Assembly: GCF_001541095.1 (NCBI RefSeq)
Contig: NZ_LMXH01000001.1
Location: 376,385 to 440,384, forward strand
Direction of reading: 5' to 3'
DNA length: 64,000 nucleotides
Source of the DNA: Paenibacillus sp. FJAT-26967
Lineage (GTDB): Bacteria > Bacillota > Bacilli > Paenibacillales > NBRC-103111
Shown piece after piece: positions 16,879 through 25,608 of this stretch. The notes under the pieces are model-generated. The model was not told where the DNA came from and did no database searches. It saw only the letters and a list, made by a program, of their open reading frames with translations. Position 1 is the stretch's first letter. The number at the start of each line of letters is the position of its first letter. The translations under genes and the position numbers were made by a program.

Positions 16879-17385
16879 ATGTTGGCGGGAAAAACAAGAT
16901 CTCGTGCTTACTGGTGGTGGCTTGCCGCCGCTATCTGCTGGATGATCGTTATTTTTGTTAAATCAGCCGAGTCCTACCAGGATCAGGATATGCGCCCTTT
17001 TTTCCGTGATCTGATACCTGAAGAGGTTATCGTGAAATGGGTGCCGCAGGTAGAATTCACTTATGACGGCGGGCTGGTTACATGGCGTGAGCCTTATGAT
17101 TTTGTTGAATTTTTCATCCGTAAGGGCGCTCATATGGCTGAGTTCGGCATTCTTGTGTTTTTGTTTATCCGCATGTTTCTTGCCCGCAGGCTCCCTTATC
17201 TGAGAACTGTGCTGCTTGCAAGCGCCTTATCTGTTCTCTACGCGGCTTCGGATGAGTGGCATCAGTCCTTCGTACCCAACCGCACAGGACATGCTATAGA
17301 TGTTGGCGTGGATTCGCTCGGCATCCTGCTGGTCGTGATCGTGTACAGTGCGGTGAGGCTCCTCCGCAGGCGGGGCAGAACCTGA
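16879..17385 (+). CDS. VanZ-like membrane protein
   Basis: A 168-residue membrane protein. The VanZ-type motifs are present: RKGAHMAEFGILVFLFIR near residue 90 and YAASDEWHQSFVPNRTGHAIDVGVDSLG near residue 120. The founding member gives low-level teicoplanin resistance by an unknown mechanism, and distant relatives are widespread with unknown roles. An inserted extracytoplasmic loop of about 50 residues (SYQDQDMRPFFRD onward) follows the first helix. The GGAAGGAGA site lies about ten bases before the ATG. Confidence 0.85.
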   Translation: MLAGKTRSRAYWWWLAAAICWMIVIFVKSAESYQDQDMRPFFRDLIPEEVIVKWVPQVEFTYDGGLVTWREPYDFVEFFIRKGAHMAEFGILVFLFIRMFLARRLPYLRTVLLASALSVLYAASDEWHQSFVPNRTGHAIDVGVDSLGILLVVIVYSAVRLLRRRGRT

Positions 17386-17544
17386 CTGCTGAAGGCCAGA
17401 CTTTGCAGACGGTCTTCTTAGGTCGGTGAAGCGATGACTTTGCCGTTAAAATTGATCCCTTTGTCCGGCACGGATCACACCGCAATAATAGCCCTCCAAT
17501 CGGGCATACTACAGGCAAGTGATGTTAACGATTGGGAGGCAGCT

Positions 17545-17979
17545 ATGAACAAAATCAGACATGCTAAAGTGCTCAAAGTGACAAATGAAGCCGGAATAAA
17601 GGTTGCGGATGTTGAATTTGCCCTGGAGGGCTTTCAGCAGCCTCTTATGGCCAAGATTCAGCAGTCTTCTTCATCCTTATACACAGCCGCCGCTGCAGGA
17701 CGGGATGAAGGTAACTTGGTCATCGGCGATATTTACCGCAGCGAAGGGGATCATTCCTTTGACTGGTATAATAATAATGAGCCAAGTGCTTACAAGGAAA
17801 TTTCGGCAGAGCTGTTTGCGGCTGCCGGTATAGGGACTGAGGAGCAAAGAGAACAATTTAAGAGGCAATTGCTTGAATATGGAGACGTCAAGCATGAGCT
17901 GCAATCGGGTTTTGAAGGAGCGCCTTCAGATGTTGCCGGCGAGTCCGGCGAGTCCGGCGAATCCTCACTGCTTATATAG
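17545..17979 (+). CDS. Hypothetical soluble protein
   Basis: A 144-residue hydrophilic protein beginning MNKIRHAKVLKVTNEAG. The start is set by GGGAGG six bases before the ATG; longer frames upstream lack such a site. Residues 70-90 hold a GDIYRSEGDHSFDWYNNNEPS stretch, and the C-terminus ends in three Gly-Glu-Ser repeats. No membrane segment or known motif is seen. The gene stands alone and ends at a strong hairpin shared with a convergent gene. Confidence 0.6.
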   Translation: MNKIRHAKVLKVTNEAGIKVADVEFALEGFQQPLMAKIQQSSSSLYTAAAAGRDEGNLVIGDIYRSEGDHSFDWYNNNEPSAYKEISAELFAAAGIGTEEQREQFKRQLLEYGDVKHELQSGFEGAPSDVAGESGESGESSLLI

Positions 17980-17995
17980 TAGAAGCAGAACATCG

Positions 17996-18053
17996 CACAC
18001 CAAAAAAGATCGCTGCTTCGTCTTGGACGATAGAAGCGATCTTTTTTGGTGTG
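17996..18053. terminator. Bidirectional terminator
   Basis: CACACCAAAAAAGATCGC pairs perfectly over 18 bases with GCGATCTTTTTTGGTGTG. With A6 and T6 tracts in the arms it can stop transcription from both sides. Confidence 0.85.
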
Positions 18054-18079
18054 CCGGGATGTGTACCGGACAAGGCTTG

Positions 18080-18376
18080 TTAACGAGAGTGCTTGGTTTC
18101 AAAAGCGATAGGAAGTCCGAATCCCGGTGCAGCTTCCAAGTACTTTTTGTCTTTGGACTGGAATTGAAACATTCCGATAAAAAAGCCGACAAATCCAAAT
18201 ACGATAATCCGGATCGGCAGCCAGATCGGAATAAGCTCGCCGTTTCCTACAAATTCCAGGAGTGTAACCAAGGCGGTTAGAATAAAACTGGCGGGTAAGG
18301 CGTAATGCAAAGCGACAAACCGGCCGGGGCCTTTCCTTCTGGTATGGCTCCACTTACGTGCTTGCTCTTCGTTCAT
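18080..18376 (-). CDS. Small membrane protein of unknown function
   Basis: A 98-residue protein from the ATG at 18376 (MNEEQARKWSHTRRKG). Two hydrophobic helices lie near residues 20-45 (FVALHYALPASFILTALVTLLEFV) and 52-72 (IPIWLPIRIIVFGFVGFFIGMFQF), and the tail is charged. The ribosome site is weak, so a start further upstream cannot be ruled out. I do not recognise the family. Confidence 0.5.
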   Translation of the reverse strand: MNEEQARKWSHTRRKGPGRFVALHYALPASFILTALVTLLEFVGNGELIPIWLPIRIIVFGFVGFFIGMFQFQSKDKKYLEAAPGFGLPIAFETKHSR

Positions 18377-18602
18377 GACTGGCAGCAGCCCTTTCCAACT
18401 TGGTACGTACAGTTTGTAACTACTGAATCTCATTATACTAAATACAGCGGGAAAACTCACTTCCGCCTCTAGAAAAAAACGGAACCGACAGCTTAATGTC
18501 ACAAGGCTGTCACACGGGACAGTGCCACAAAAGCTCAGTGAGATTCACGGGAAATTATGGTACCATAGGATGCGTAAGGTCATGTTGGAAGGAGAGATTC
18601 GT

Positions 18603-19268
18603 TTGTTGGGTAAAGTGTTCTTGTTTTCTTTTCTATTATACATCACAAGAAGCCCCATACTGGCTCTGCTGATTCTGCTTGTCATTCTATATGTAATTGA
18701 CCGCCGATTTATCGGTCTGTCGCCCAGTCTGATGCGTCCCATCAAGCGCTTGAGGCGTATTTCGCGTTTAAAACAAGAGCTCCGCGCAAATCCTCATCAC
18801 GCTTCATCCAAACTGGATCTCGCCAGATCCTTAATGGAATCAGGAAAGTACAGGGATGCGCTCAGCTATCTGCGGGAAGTGGAACCGGTTATGGAAGAAT
18901 CCGCGGACGTGGCTTATGAAATCGGACTTTGTCTGCTGAAGCTCGGAGAGCTGGATGAGGGTCAGTCATACATGGACAAAGCACTGCAAATTAATCCCCG
19001 GGTCAGATTCGGAGATCCGTATCTCCAGCTTGGTGAAGCATTCGCGCACAAAGACCCGCACAAGGCTGTGGAATGGCTGGAGCGTTTTCGACAAGAACAA
19101 TCCTCATCCGTTGAGGCTTATTATAGGCTGGGACTGTTATATAAGAAACTGAATCGAGAGCCCGAGGCAAAAGCGGCTTTTCGTGAATCGCTGGAAGTAT
19201 ACCGCAGCCTTCCAAAGTACAGCAGACGCAAACAGCGGAGATGGGCCATTCTGGCCCGGTTCAAATAA
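18603..19268 (+). CDS. Membrane-anchored TPR protein
   Basis: A 221-residue protein. The first 30 residues hold one or two hydrophobic helices (VFLFSFLLYITRSPILALLILLVILYVI), then a basic stretch, then about four TPR repeats (for example SKLDLARSLMESGKYRDALSYL, ADVAYEIGLCLLKLGELDEGQSYM and EAYYRLGLLYKKLNREPEAKAAF). TPRs serve as docking surfaces, here on the cytoplasmic face. The start is a TTG at 18603 placed eight bases after AAGGAG; other candidates are the in-frame ATG at 18582. The partner is unknown. Confidence 0.7.
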   Translation: MLGKVFLFSFLLYITRSPILALLILLVILYVIDRRFIGLSPSLMRPIKRLRRISRLKQELRANPHHASSKLDLARSLMESGKYRDALSYLREVEPVMEESADVAYEIGLCLLKLGELDEGQSYMDKALQINPRVRFGDPYLQLGEAFAHKDPHKAVEWLERFRQEQSSSVEAYYRLGLLYKKLNREPEAKAAFRESLEVYRSLPKYSRRKQRRWAILARFK

Positions 19269-19406
19269 GTACGAGTGCGTACACACGATTACTATGAAGA
19301 CATGGGAAGAAAAACTCCTCTACTTGACGGCATGGGTGCCTGGGACTACACTTAAACGTAGTTAAGAAGCGGCACTCAGCCGAGAAGAAAGGTCTTGAAT
19401 AAACGG

Positions 19407-19568
19407 ATGAATCTTATGTATATTGCAGCAGCCGCAGAAGGTGCGGAAGAGAAGAAACTGAGCATGGAATACTTGATGCAAAGTGTCCTTCTCGTCGGCA
19501 TTGTCGTTCTTATGTTTGTCGGCATGCTGATCTGGACGAAATGGAGTAAGAAAAGGAGGCGCAAATAG
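19407..19568 (+). CDS. 53-residue single-pass membrane protein
   Basis: A short frame from ATG 19407 to TAG 19566-19568. The protein has an acidic/Ala-rich N-terminus (MNLMYIAAAAEGAEEKKLS), one hydrophobic helix (LLVGIVVLMFVGMLIWTKW) and a strongly basic tail (SKKRRRK). An AGAAAGG site lies about 15 bases upstream. It ends six bases before a HepT-like gene. It could be a small membrane partner of that gene, but there is no direct evidence. Confidence 0.5.
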   Translation: MNLMYIAAAAEGAEEKKLSMEYLMQSVLLVGIVVLMFVGMLIWTKWSKKRRRK

Positions 19569-19573
19569 CCGCC

Positions 19574-20005
19574 ATGTATTATGTGAATGTAGATCAAATT
19601 AACCGGAGACTAGCCTTTATTCCCCAGCTTATTCAGGCTTGTGAGGAATTGGATAGTGAATTTGAGAAGGGCAGTCCTAAAATTATCACTTATTTTGCCC
19701 AAGAAAGAGTTCTCCACCTTGCAATCGAGACTGTTACGGATGTCGGAAGTTTGCTGATTGACGGTTTTATGATGAGAGATGCAAGCAGTTATGAGGACAT
19801 TGTCGAAATTCTGGGAGGCGAGCGTGTATTCTCGGATGAGATAATGAGTACCCTTCTTGAATTGGTAAAATTGCGCAGGCCGCTGGTTCAGGAATACGAT
19901 TCTTACACAAGAGACGGCAAACATCCGCTGCTTGGCGAATTGCCTCGCATTTTGCCGGTTTTCAAAGAGTCTGTGGACGTCTTTATCCGTAAAGAATTAA
20001 TCTGA
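19574..20005 (+). CDS. DUF86/HepT-like HEPN-fold protein
   Basis: A 143-residue helical protein of the DUF86 family. HepT toxins of this family are RNases or AMP-acceptors with the motif R-x4-H-x-Y. Here the site reads RRPLVQEY (near residue 100-107), so Gln stands in place of the catalytic His while Arg and Tyr remain. No MntA-type nucleotidyltransferase antitoxin is adjacent. The protein is therefore probably not an active toxin of the known kind; related Firmicutes DUF86 proteins may share the change. A GGAGG at the end of the preceding small gene is 15 bases away. Confidence 0.75.
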   Translation: MYYVNVDQINRRLAFIPQLIQACEELDSEFEKGSPKIITYFAQERVLHLAIETVTDVGSLLIDGFMMRDASSYEDIVEILGGERVFSDEIMSTLLELVKLRRPLVQEYDSYTRDGKHPLLGELPRILPVFKESVDVFIRKELI

Positions 20006-20116
20006 TCCGGCTGTCCAGATACTTACTAAGTTTTCTAAACATGAATGTATCATAATTTACTTATGAGAGATGTTACGATACAATGAGAATATCCAGGCAT
20101 CAGGCAGGTGATTCTC

Positions 20117-20749
20117 ATGAACCGCGACACAGAGCCGTCCACCCGTAAAGTAGTTATGTCTCTGCTTCGGACTCAAGGTCCGCTTAGCGTCGGCGTTTTG
20201 GCCAAGGAACTTGGCATTACGGAGATGGCGGTACGACGTCATTTAAATACGCTTGATCGAGACGGATTGATTCAATCCGAATTGGTTCGGCAAGCTATGG
20301 GCCGGCCTTTGCATATGTATTCACTGTCCAAACAGGCAGATGAATTATTTCCCAAGAAATATCATACGCTTACGCTAGATATATTGGAAGAATTGGTAGC
20401 AGAAGAAGGCGAGGAGAAGCTGAACAGGCTTTTTGAACGCCGGGAAGATAAACTGGCAGAGAGGTACGGCCTGCGTATGAAGGGTAAGTCCCTCCCGGAG
20501 AAAGTGGAGGAACTGGCCCGCATTCAGAACGAGAATGGGTATATGGTCAGCCTGGAACAGGCGGAGAATGGTCAAATGATTCTCAATGAACATAACTGCC
20601 CTATCTCGCAGGTTGCAGACCAATACTCAACGGCTTGCCGTTGTGAACTGAATTTGTTCCGTAAGCTGCTTGGCGTTCCGGTTGAAAGGACCGAGTGTCT
20701 GGCCAAAGGAGGAACCAAGTGCGTTTACCGGATCCATTCCGGCGGCTGA
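20117..20749 (+). CDS. SufR-like iron-sulfur helix-turn-helix regulator
   Basis: A 210-residue regulator. The N-terminal winged helix (KVVMSLLRTQGPLSVGVLAKELGITEMAVRRHLNTLDRDGLI) is of the DeoR/ArsR type. The C-terminal part carries the SufR pattern: HNCPISQVADQYSTACRCE, LLGVPVERTECLAKGG and a final Cys-Val-Tyr-Arg-Ile. The Cys spacing is C-x12-C-x-C-x17-C-x7-C, enough for a 4Fe-4S cluster. SufR proteins repress iron-sulfur assembly genes when the cluster is loaded. No suf operon is nearby, so the target is unknown. AGGTGA five bases upstream supports the ATG at 20117. Confidence 0.75.
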   Translation: MNRDTEPSTRKVVMSLLRTQGPLSVGVLAKELGITEMAVRRHLNTLDRDGLIQSELVRQAMGRPLHMYSLSKQADELFPKKYHTLTLDILEELVAEEGEEKLNRLFERREDKLAERYGLRMKGKSLPEKVEELARIQNENGYMVSLEQAENGQMILNEHNCPISQVADQYSTACRCELNLFRKLLGVPVERTECLAKGGTKCVYRIHSGG

Positions 20750-20806
20750 CTTTATACGACATCTTCTGCTGCGTAATGACAACAGGTTGAGCTTCAAGAG
20801 CTTGAA

Positions 20807-20844
20807 GGCCAATCCCGTCCATCCGGACGATGGGTTGGCTTTTT
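20807..20844 (+). terminator. Terminator after the SufR-like gene
   Basis: GCCAATCCCGTC pairs with GACGATGGGTTGGC with a small bulge, followed by five T. A second palindrome (CTTCAAG-AG-CTTGAAG) lies just before at 20792-20807. Confidence 0.7.
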
Positions 20845-20900
20845 ATATGGCGGCGGTGGAGGCTTCTTAAGCGCGGCCCTGCTTCTTTATACAACGGCAA

Positions 20901-20942
20901 GCACCCGAAAGCCATTTGAAACATGGCTCCCGGGTGCTTTTT
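20901..20942. terminator. Terminator between convergent genes
   Basis: GCACCCG pairs with CGGGTGC around an inner AGCCAT/ATGGCT stem, with a run of T on the plus strand. It lies 22 bases past the MBL gene end. Confidence 0.7.
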
Positions 20943-20963
20943 AGGAGGAGAATTGGCTGTGTA

Positions 20964-21773
20964 TCATGACCTGTCTTGCCCGGTTTCATAATCCTCCAAC
21001 TTTACCTTCATACCCGCCTGGGCAAACCTGCAGCCTTCCGGCAGTCCATAATCATGGAGAAGATCAATGCCGTGAGACAGGTGGGTGAATAGAGTCCGGC
21101 CCGGCCCCGCTTCCCGGATGAGTTCGAGAGCCTCTGTTACGTCATAGACCGAACGTCCTCCGCCCTCTTCCTTATAGAAGCTTGTACCGAGCACAAGCAG
21201 TTGAACTCCGTTCATAGGTGCTTTTTCTTGCGCACTCAGATCAATGGAATCGGGACAATAGACGAAGCTGTACTTGCCGCAGAGAGCCCTTTCACTCCGG
21301 TCAAAGCGCAGCGCAAACGAAGTGCCGTTGGCTCCGTGGGCAACTTTCCACAGCCGGATGTTCCAGCTGTGGAACGCAAAGCCGTCATCGACTGCTTCAT
21401 AGTTGACGTTGCGTTCGATCCACGGGAAAATAGCCCTCAGCCGCTCGATCACTTCCGCAGCGGCGTAGATGGTGCCGCGGATCTTCAGCCAGCGGCAGAG
21501 GTCCGCATATTCGGGGAGCCCGCCGATATGGTCGTAGTGGGCATGGGTGATCAGCACATGCCGCAGATCGCGAAGCCCCGTCTGCTCCATCTGCGTGCCC
21601 CAAGACGGGCCGCAGTCGATCAGCAGCCGCTCGCCGCTGGTGTGCAGCAGCACCGAGGAACGCAGCCGGCGGTTTACGCCTGTGCAGCGTGCTTCGGTGC
21701 ATACGGCGCAGTCGCAGTAGACGCGCGGAACACCCAGGGAGTCGCCGGTGCCGAGGAAAGTCAGCGATTCCAT
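20964..21773 (-). CDS. MBL-fold metal hydrolase, PhnP-like
   Basis: A 269-residue metallo-beta-lactamase-fold enzyme. It opens with FLGTGDSLGVPRVYCDCAVC, the Cys-bearing start of PhnP-type phosphodiesterases, and has the metal motif THAHYDHIGGL near residue 75 and further His at VAHGANGTS and FTHLSHGID. PhnP cleaves cyclic ribose phosphodiesters in phosphonate use; other members act on different nucleotide-like diesters. It overlaps the upstream eda gene by 13 bases and is thus co-translated with it. No phn operon is near, so the substrate is open. Confidence 0.85.
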   Translation of the reverse strand: MESLTFLGTGDSLGVPRVYCDCAVCTEARCTGVNRRLRSSVLLHTSGERLLIDCGPSWGTQMEQTGLRDLRHVLITHAHYDHIGGLPEYADLCRWLKIRGTIYAAAEVIERLRAIFPWIERNVNYEAVDDGFAFHSWNIRLWKVAHGANGTSFALRFDRSERALCGKYSFVYCPDSIDLSAQEKAPMNGVQLLVLGTSFYKEEGGGRSVYDVTEALELIREAGPGRTLFTHLSHGIDLLHDYGLPEGCRFAQAGMKVKLEDYETGQDRS

Positions 21774-22420
21774 GCGGCTACTCTCCAGTTCGTAATGGCG
21801 GAAGTGAATGCCCGCGCGTTCTCGGTGATGAGGTCATACCGCCCGGCTTCGATATCGTCCAGCTTGCAAATGGAGCTGCCGATCCCGACGGCGCAGCACC
21901 CTGCCCCGAGAAAGTCCGCGACGTTACGGGCCGTTACTCCGCCCACGGCGACCATCGGTACGGCATTCAGCGGTCCCATTAACTCGCGTATGTAGGGGAG
22001 GCCCAGGCCCGTGCTCGGGAAAATTTTAACCGCGTGGGCACCGGCTTTCCAGGCTTTCACAATTTCCGTCGGTGTCATCGCACCGGGGAATACCGGGATG
22101 TTCCGCTGCACGGCGAGGCGGATGACCTCTTCGTCCGTATTCGGGGTGACGAGGAAGGCAGCTCCGGCATCCAGTGCATCATTCGCATCCTGGACATCGA
22201 GTACAGTACCTGCACCGATATACATGCGGCTCCCGACGGAGTGCTGAAGTTCGCGGATCATATCGAGTGCGCCCTTCGTATTCAGCGTTACTTCCATGAC
22301 AGTAACGCCGCCTGCGAGGAGCGCTTCCGCTGTCCGTGTGATAGCGTCCGGTTTGACGCCCCGGAGGATGGCAATTATTCGGGTGCGCTCCAATTCCTGG
22401 AGTCCTTGCTCGCGATTCAT
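21761..22420 (-). CDS. eda: KDPG/KHG aldolase
   Basis: A 219-residue class I aldolase that splits 2-keto-3-deoxy-6-phosphogluconate to pyruvate and glyceraldehyde 3-phosphate, and may also act on 4-hydroxy-2-oxoglutarate. Typical motifs are IIAILRGVKPD, MEVTLNTKGA, YIGAGTVLDVQDA, PGAMTPTEI and the Schiff-base Lys in AVKIFPS. The ATG at 22420 follows AAGTGAG. No kdgK or edd lies nearby; it is linked only to the MBL gene. Confidence 0.93.
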   Translation of the reverse strand: MNREQGLQELERTRIIAILRGVKPDAITRTAEALLAGGVTVMEVTLNTKGALDMIRELQHSVGSRMYIGAGTVLDVQDANDALDAGAAFLVTPNTDEEVIRLAVQRNIPVFPGAMTPTEIVKAWKAGAHAVKIFPSTGLGLPYIRELMGPLNAVPMVAVGGVTARNVADFLGAGCCAVGIGSSICKLDDIEAGRYDLITENARAFTSAITNWRVAAWNR

Positions 22421-22618
22421 TGAGCTCACTTCACTTTCCAAGGTTCATTTAGCCCGCGGGCATGCGGGATTCTATTGTTTATGTTATCACAACTGGCAGG
22501 GCAGAGTCATGAGGTCAACGGCTTCTGTGAGGACACCCAAGCTATTTTAAGAATATGCCCTCATCGGTTACAATAGAGAGAGTCAGCAAAAAAACTATGC
22601 GAGAAAAAGGTGAAACCC

Positions 22619-23680
22619 GTGAAAGAAACAGAACGGATTAAATTAACTTCGCTTTCGAGCAAAGGGGGCTGCGGCTGTAAAATCGGCCCGGCCGATTTGA
22701 GCCAGGTGCTGCGCAGTATTCCGGCACCGGTCCCTAACCCGAATTTGCTTGTCGGACTGGATACCAGTGACGATGCGGGTGTATATAAACTGAATGATGA
22801 GCTGGCGCTGGTCCAGACCGTCGATTTCTTTACTCCGATTGTGGATGACCCGTATTCTTTCGGGCAAGTTGCTGCGGCGAATGCAATCAGTGATATTTAT
22901 GCGATGGGCGGCAAACCGCTGACCGTCCTGAACATTGTGGCTTTTCCGATCAAAACCCTGGACAAACAAGTGCTCGCCGATATTCTGCGCGGCGCAGCCG
23001 ACAAGGTACAGGAAGCCGGAGCCACGCTGGTCGGCGGACATTCCATCGATGACAATGAGCCTAAGTTCGGCCTGGCTGTTACGGGTCTTATCCACCCGGA
23101 CCGCGTCCGCACGAACGCCGGCTCGAAGCCCGGAGATAAGCTGATCCTGACGAAACCGATCGGAGTCGGCATCTTGACGACATCGATTAAGAAGGATCAG
23201 CTTAGCGAAGAAGAAGTGAACCGCGTCACGACGGTCATGTCTACGCTGAACAAAACAGCAGCCGAAGTGATGGACGGCTTTGAGGTTCACGCATGCACCG
23301 ACGTGACCGGCTTCGGCTTGCTCGGGCACGCTTCCGAGGTTGCCAAAGGAAGCGGTGTGGGGGTCCGGATTGGTGCCGAGCAGGTTCCTTTCCTGCCGCG
23401 TGTCCGTGAATTAGCCGAAGCCGGATTCGTACCGGGCGGCACCAAGAACAACTTCGCGCATCTCGAAGGGAGTGTTACATTCGATGCTTCGATCGACCAG
23501 ATCGGTCAGTGGATGCTGTGCGATGCGGTAACTTCGGGCGGGCTGCTCATTTCGGCAGCCGCTGAGGATGCAGACCAGCTTCTGGCGAAGCTTATCGAAG
23601 CGGGCGTTGAAGCGGCTGTAATCGGCGAGACGACCGATGAGCATCCCGGACACATCATGGTGGAGCAGAGCATCCGCTAG
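22619..23680 (+). CDS. selD: Selenide, water dikinase
   Basis: Makes selenophosphate from selenide and ATP, the selenium donor for both tRNA selenouridine and selenocysteine. From the GTG at 22619 the protein has 353 residues. The active site reads KGGCGCKIG, with Cys18 where some orthologues carry selenocysteine, and Lys21. ATP-site motifs include GLDTSDDAGVY, QTVDFFTPIVDDPY, AMGGKP, VGGHSIDD and DVTGFGLLGHASE. AAGGTGA five bases upstream supports this start over a GTG nine bases earlier. mnmH follows after 87 bases. Confidence 0.95.
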   Translation: MKETERIKLTSLSSKGGCGCKIGPADLSQVLRSIPAPVPNPNLLVGLDTSDDAGVYKLNDELALVQTVDFFTPIVDDPYSFGQVAAANAISDIYAMGGKPLTVLNIVAFPIKTLDKQVLADILRGAADKVQEAGATLVGGHSIDDNEPKFGLAVTGLIHPDRVRTNAGSKPGDKLILTKPIGVGILTTSIKKDQLSEEEVNRVTTVMSTLNKTAAEVMDGFEVHACTDVTGFGLLGHASEVAKGSGVGVRIGAEQVPFLPRVRELAEAGFVPGGTKNNFAHLEGSVTFDASIDQIGQWMLCDAVTSGGLLISAAAEDADQLLAKLIEAGVEAAVIGETTDEHPGHIMVEQSIR

Positions 23681-23767
23681 AACGGGTTTGGCCCGTTGTT
23701 CATCTGCGCGGCCGGGCTTGTGCCTTGGCGGCCATCGTCTTTTTGTTACAGAAGGAGTGTAAGACAT

Positions 23768-24844
23768 ATGTTTCGAGACATAACCGTAGAACAGCTGCTA
23801 GAACTTCAGGAGCAGCGGGGTATTCAGCTTATCGACGTTCGCTCGGAAGGGGAATTCGGAGAATTCACGGTCCCGGGCAGCATGAATATACCGGTTTTTA
23901 ATAATGAAGAGCGTAAGGAAGTCGGAACGATTTACAAGCAAATCAGTGTCCAGGCCGCCAAAGAGAGAGGGCTGGAGATCTTCTCCGCCAAGCTGCCCGC
24001 ATTCATGAAGCAGTTCGAGGAAATTCCGGGCCAGAAAGCCGTATTCTGCTGGAGAGGCGGCATGCGGAGCAAGACGGCGGCTACGGTAACCTCCTTGATG
24101 GGGATGCAGGTGTACCGGCTTCAGGGCGGAATCCGTTCCTACCGCAAATGGACGGTGGAGCAGCTTGGGATTTTTGATTTCAAACCAGTCTGTGTAGTCA
24201 TTGGGGGCCCGACCGGCACCGGCAAAACGCACCTGCTCCAGAGGCTGGATGAAGCGGGTTATCCTGTCATAGATTTGGAGAAAATGGCGCAGCACCGGGG
24301 ATCGATCTTCGGGCAGATCGGGCTGAAGCCGAACAACCAGAAAGCATTCGAATCTCATCTGATTCATAAGCTTCAGGAAGTGAACGCACAGCCGTTTGTC
24401 CTTATTGAGGCGGAGAGTAAGCGGGTCGGCAAAGCCGTTATGCCCGAGTTTCTCTATCAAGCGAAGGAGCAGGGAATACCGCTCTTTATTGATATCCCGA
24501 TTGCGGAAAGAGTCCGTCACATTGTAGAAGATTACGAGCCACAGCTTCACAAAGAAGAATGCGTCGACGCATTCGGTCTTATTGAGAAACGGATTCATTC
24601 CCCTATTGCGGCCGATATCAGCCGTTATCTGGCAGCGGATGAATTCGGTAAAGCAGTCGAGCTGATGCTTGAAAATTATTATGATCCCAGATATGAGCAT
24701 GCCGCGCAAAGTTATACGCAGGAAACGGTTATGCTCAAAGCGGGGGATGAGGAGCAGGCTTTCAGGCTTATTGTAGAGGAACTGCAGAAGCGCTTCCCTG
24801 AATACCGCCCTGAACCTAAAGCCGCTTTACTTTCAGCAGAATAA
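23768..24844 (+). CDS. mnmH: tRNA 2-selenouridine synthase
   Basis: Converts 2-thiouridine at the wobble position of Lys, Glu and Gln tRNAs to 2-selenouridine through a geranyl intermediate, using SelD product. The 358-residue protein has an N-terminal rhodanese domain with active Cys94 in FCWRGGMRSK and a C-terminal P-loop domain (GGPTGTGKTHLL, then IEAESKRVG). AGAAGGAG eight to ten bases before the ATG at 23768 sets the start. Together with selD this marks selenouridine use. No selA, selB or tRNA-Sec is in this window. Confidence 0.95.
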   Translation: MFRDITVEQLLELQEQRGIQLIDVRSEGEFGEFTVPGSMNIPVFNNEERKEVGTIYKQISVQAAKERGLEIFSAKLPAFMKQFEEIPGQKAVFCWRGGMRSKTAATVTSLMGMQVYRLQGGIRSYRKWTVEQLGIFDFKPVCVVIGGPTGTGKTHLLQRLDEAGYPVIDLEKMAQHRGSIFGQIGLKPNNQKAFESHLIHKLQEVNAQPFVLIEAESKRVGKAVMPEFLYQAKEQGIPLFIDIPIAERVRHIVEDYEPQLHKEECVDAFGLIEKRIHSPIAADISRYLAADEFGKAVELMLENYYDPRYEHAAQSYTQETVMLKAGDEEQAFRLIVEELQKRFPEYRPEPKAALLSAE

Positions 24845-24858
24845 GCGTCCCCTTGCAG

Positions 24859-24898
24859 CACCCGCACCACCGCTTTTTGAGCGGCGGGCGGGTGTTTC
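24859..24898 (+). terminator. Terminator of selD-mnmH
   Basis: CACCCGC (24859-24865) pairs with GCGGGTG (24888-24894) around an inner CGCT/AGCG stem, with a short T tail. Confidence 0.7.
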
Positions 24899-25051
24899 TG
24901 CGTTAGAGCAAGTATTTTTTGCAGGAATCTGTGTCAAAAATAGGCGTTCCTGCTTATACTGTATTATTCCCTGGGCATTCGTCTAACCGGGGCGTTAAGC
25001 CGCCGCTGATCCAATGCTCCAAGAACATGACATTCGGAGGTGTCCGCTTAT

Positions 25052-25513
25052 ATGACGTGGATCGAAATGTCCGCAGCCGGCGCGGTCATCGCTTTCTCGC
25101 TGCTGGTCTGGCAGACGATTGTTACGCTCCAGGCCTTACGCCAATCGCTGGAACGGATGGAATCCGCCGTGCTGCAGTCCCGGCACCGGCTGGAGGAGAC
25201 GGCAGAGCAAGCGGCAGCGCTGATCGCCTCGGCGCGCGAGTTGACCGAGGCTGCAGCGGAGCGGGTGAAGACGGTTCAGGAAGCGTTCTCCGCAGTGGAT
25301 AAGGTCAGCCGCACGCTTGATGAGGGAGCGGATGCCATCGGCAAGGCCTCCGCGCTCCTGGTCGATTCGGTTCTGCAGGTGCAGCAAGCCGTACATACTC
25401 GGCAGAACCGGATCGCAGATGCTGCGGAGTGGGGGGCGGCCGGTATCGGGCTCTGGAGACGCTGGCAGAGCAGCCGGTCCAAAGAGCACTTGTCTGGGAG
25501 CGGAGCAGAGTAG
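25052..25513 (+). CDS. DUF948 protein (YtxG-like)
   Basis: A 153-residue protein with one N-terminal membrane helix (AAGAVIAFSLLVWQTIVTL) followed by a long Ala/Glu/Gln-rich coiled coil and a short Trp-containing tail. This is the usual form of DUF948 proteins, found next to YtxH genes and linked to general stress in Bacillus. CGGAGGTG about ten bases upstream of ATG 25052 sets the start. The YtxH-like gene follows after 95 bases. Confidence 0.8.
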   Translation: MTWIEMSAAGAVIAFSLLVWQTIVTLQALRQSLERMESAVLQSRHRLEETAEQAAALIASARELTEAAAERVKTVQEAFSAVDKVSRTLDEGADAIGKASALLVDSVLQVQQAVHTRQNRIADAAEWGAAGIGLWRRWQSSRSKEHLSGSGAE

Positions 25514-25608
25514 TCCGGGAGCAGACGAGGCCGGACTATGCGTAAGAAGCCGGGCACTGGCAGGGGACGAGAATATGGAGAATGATCCTAAAAAAGGAGC
25601 GATGCAGG

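Noticed and set aside
21201-21995. 264-residue plus-strand frame across the MBL and eda genes
   Set aside because: Antisense to two genes with clear catalytic motifs; no family match.
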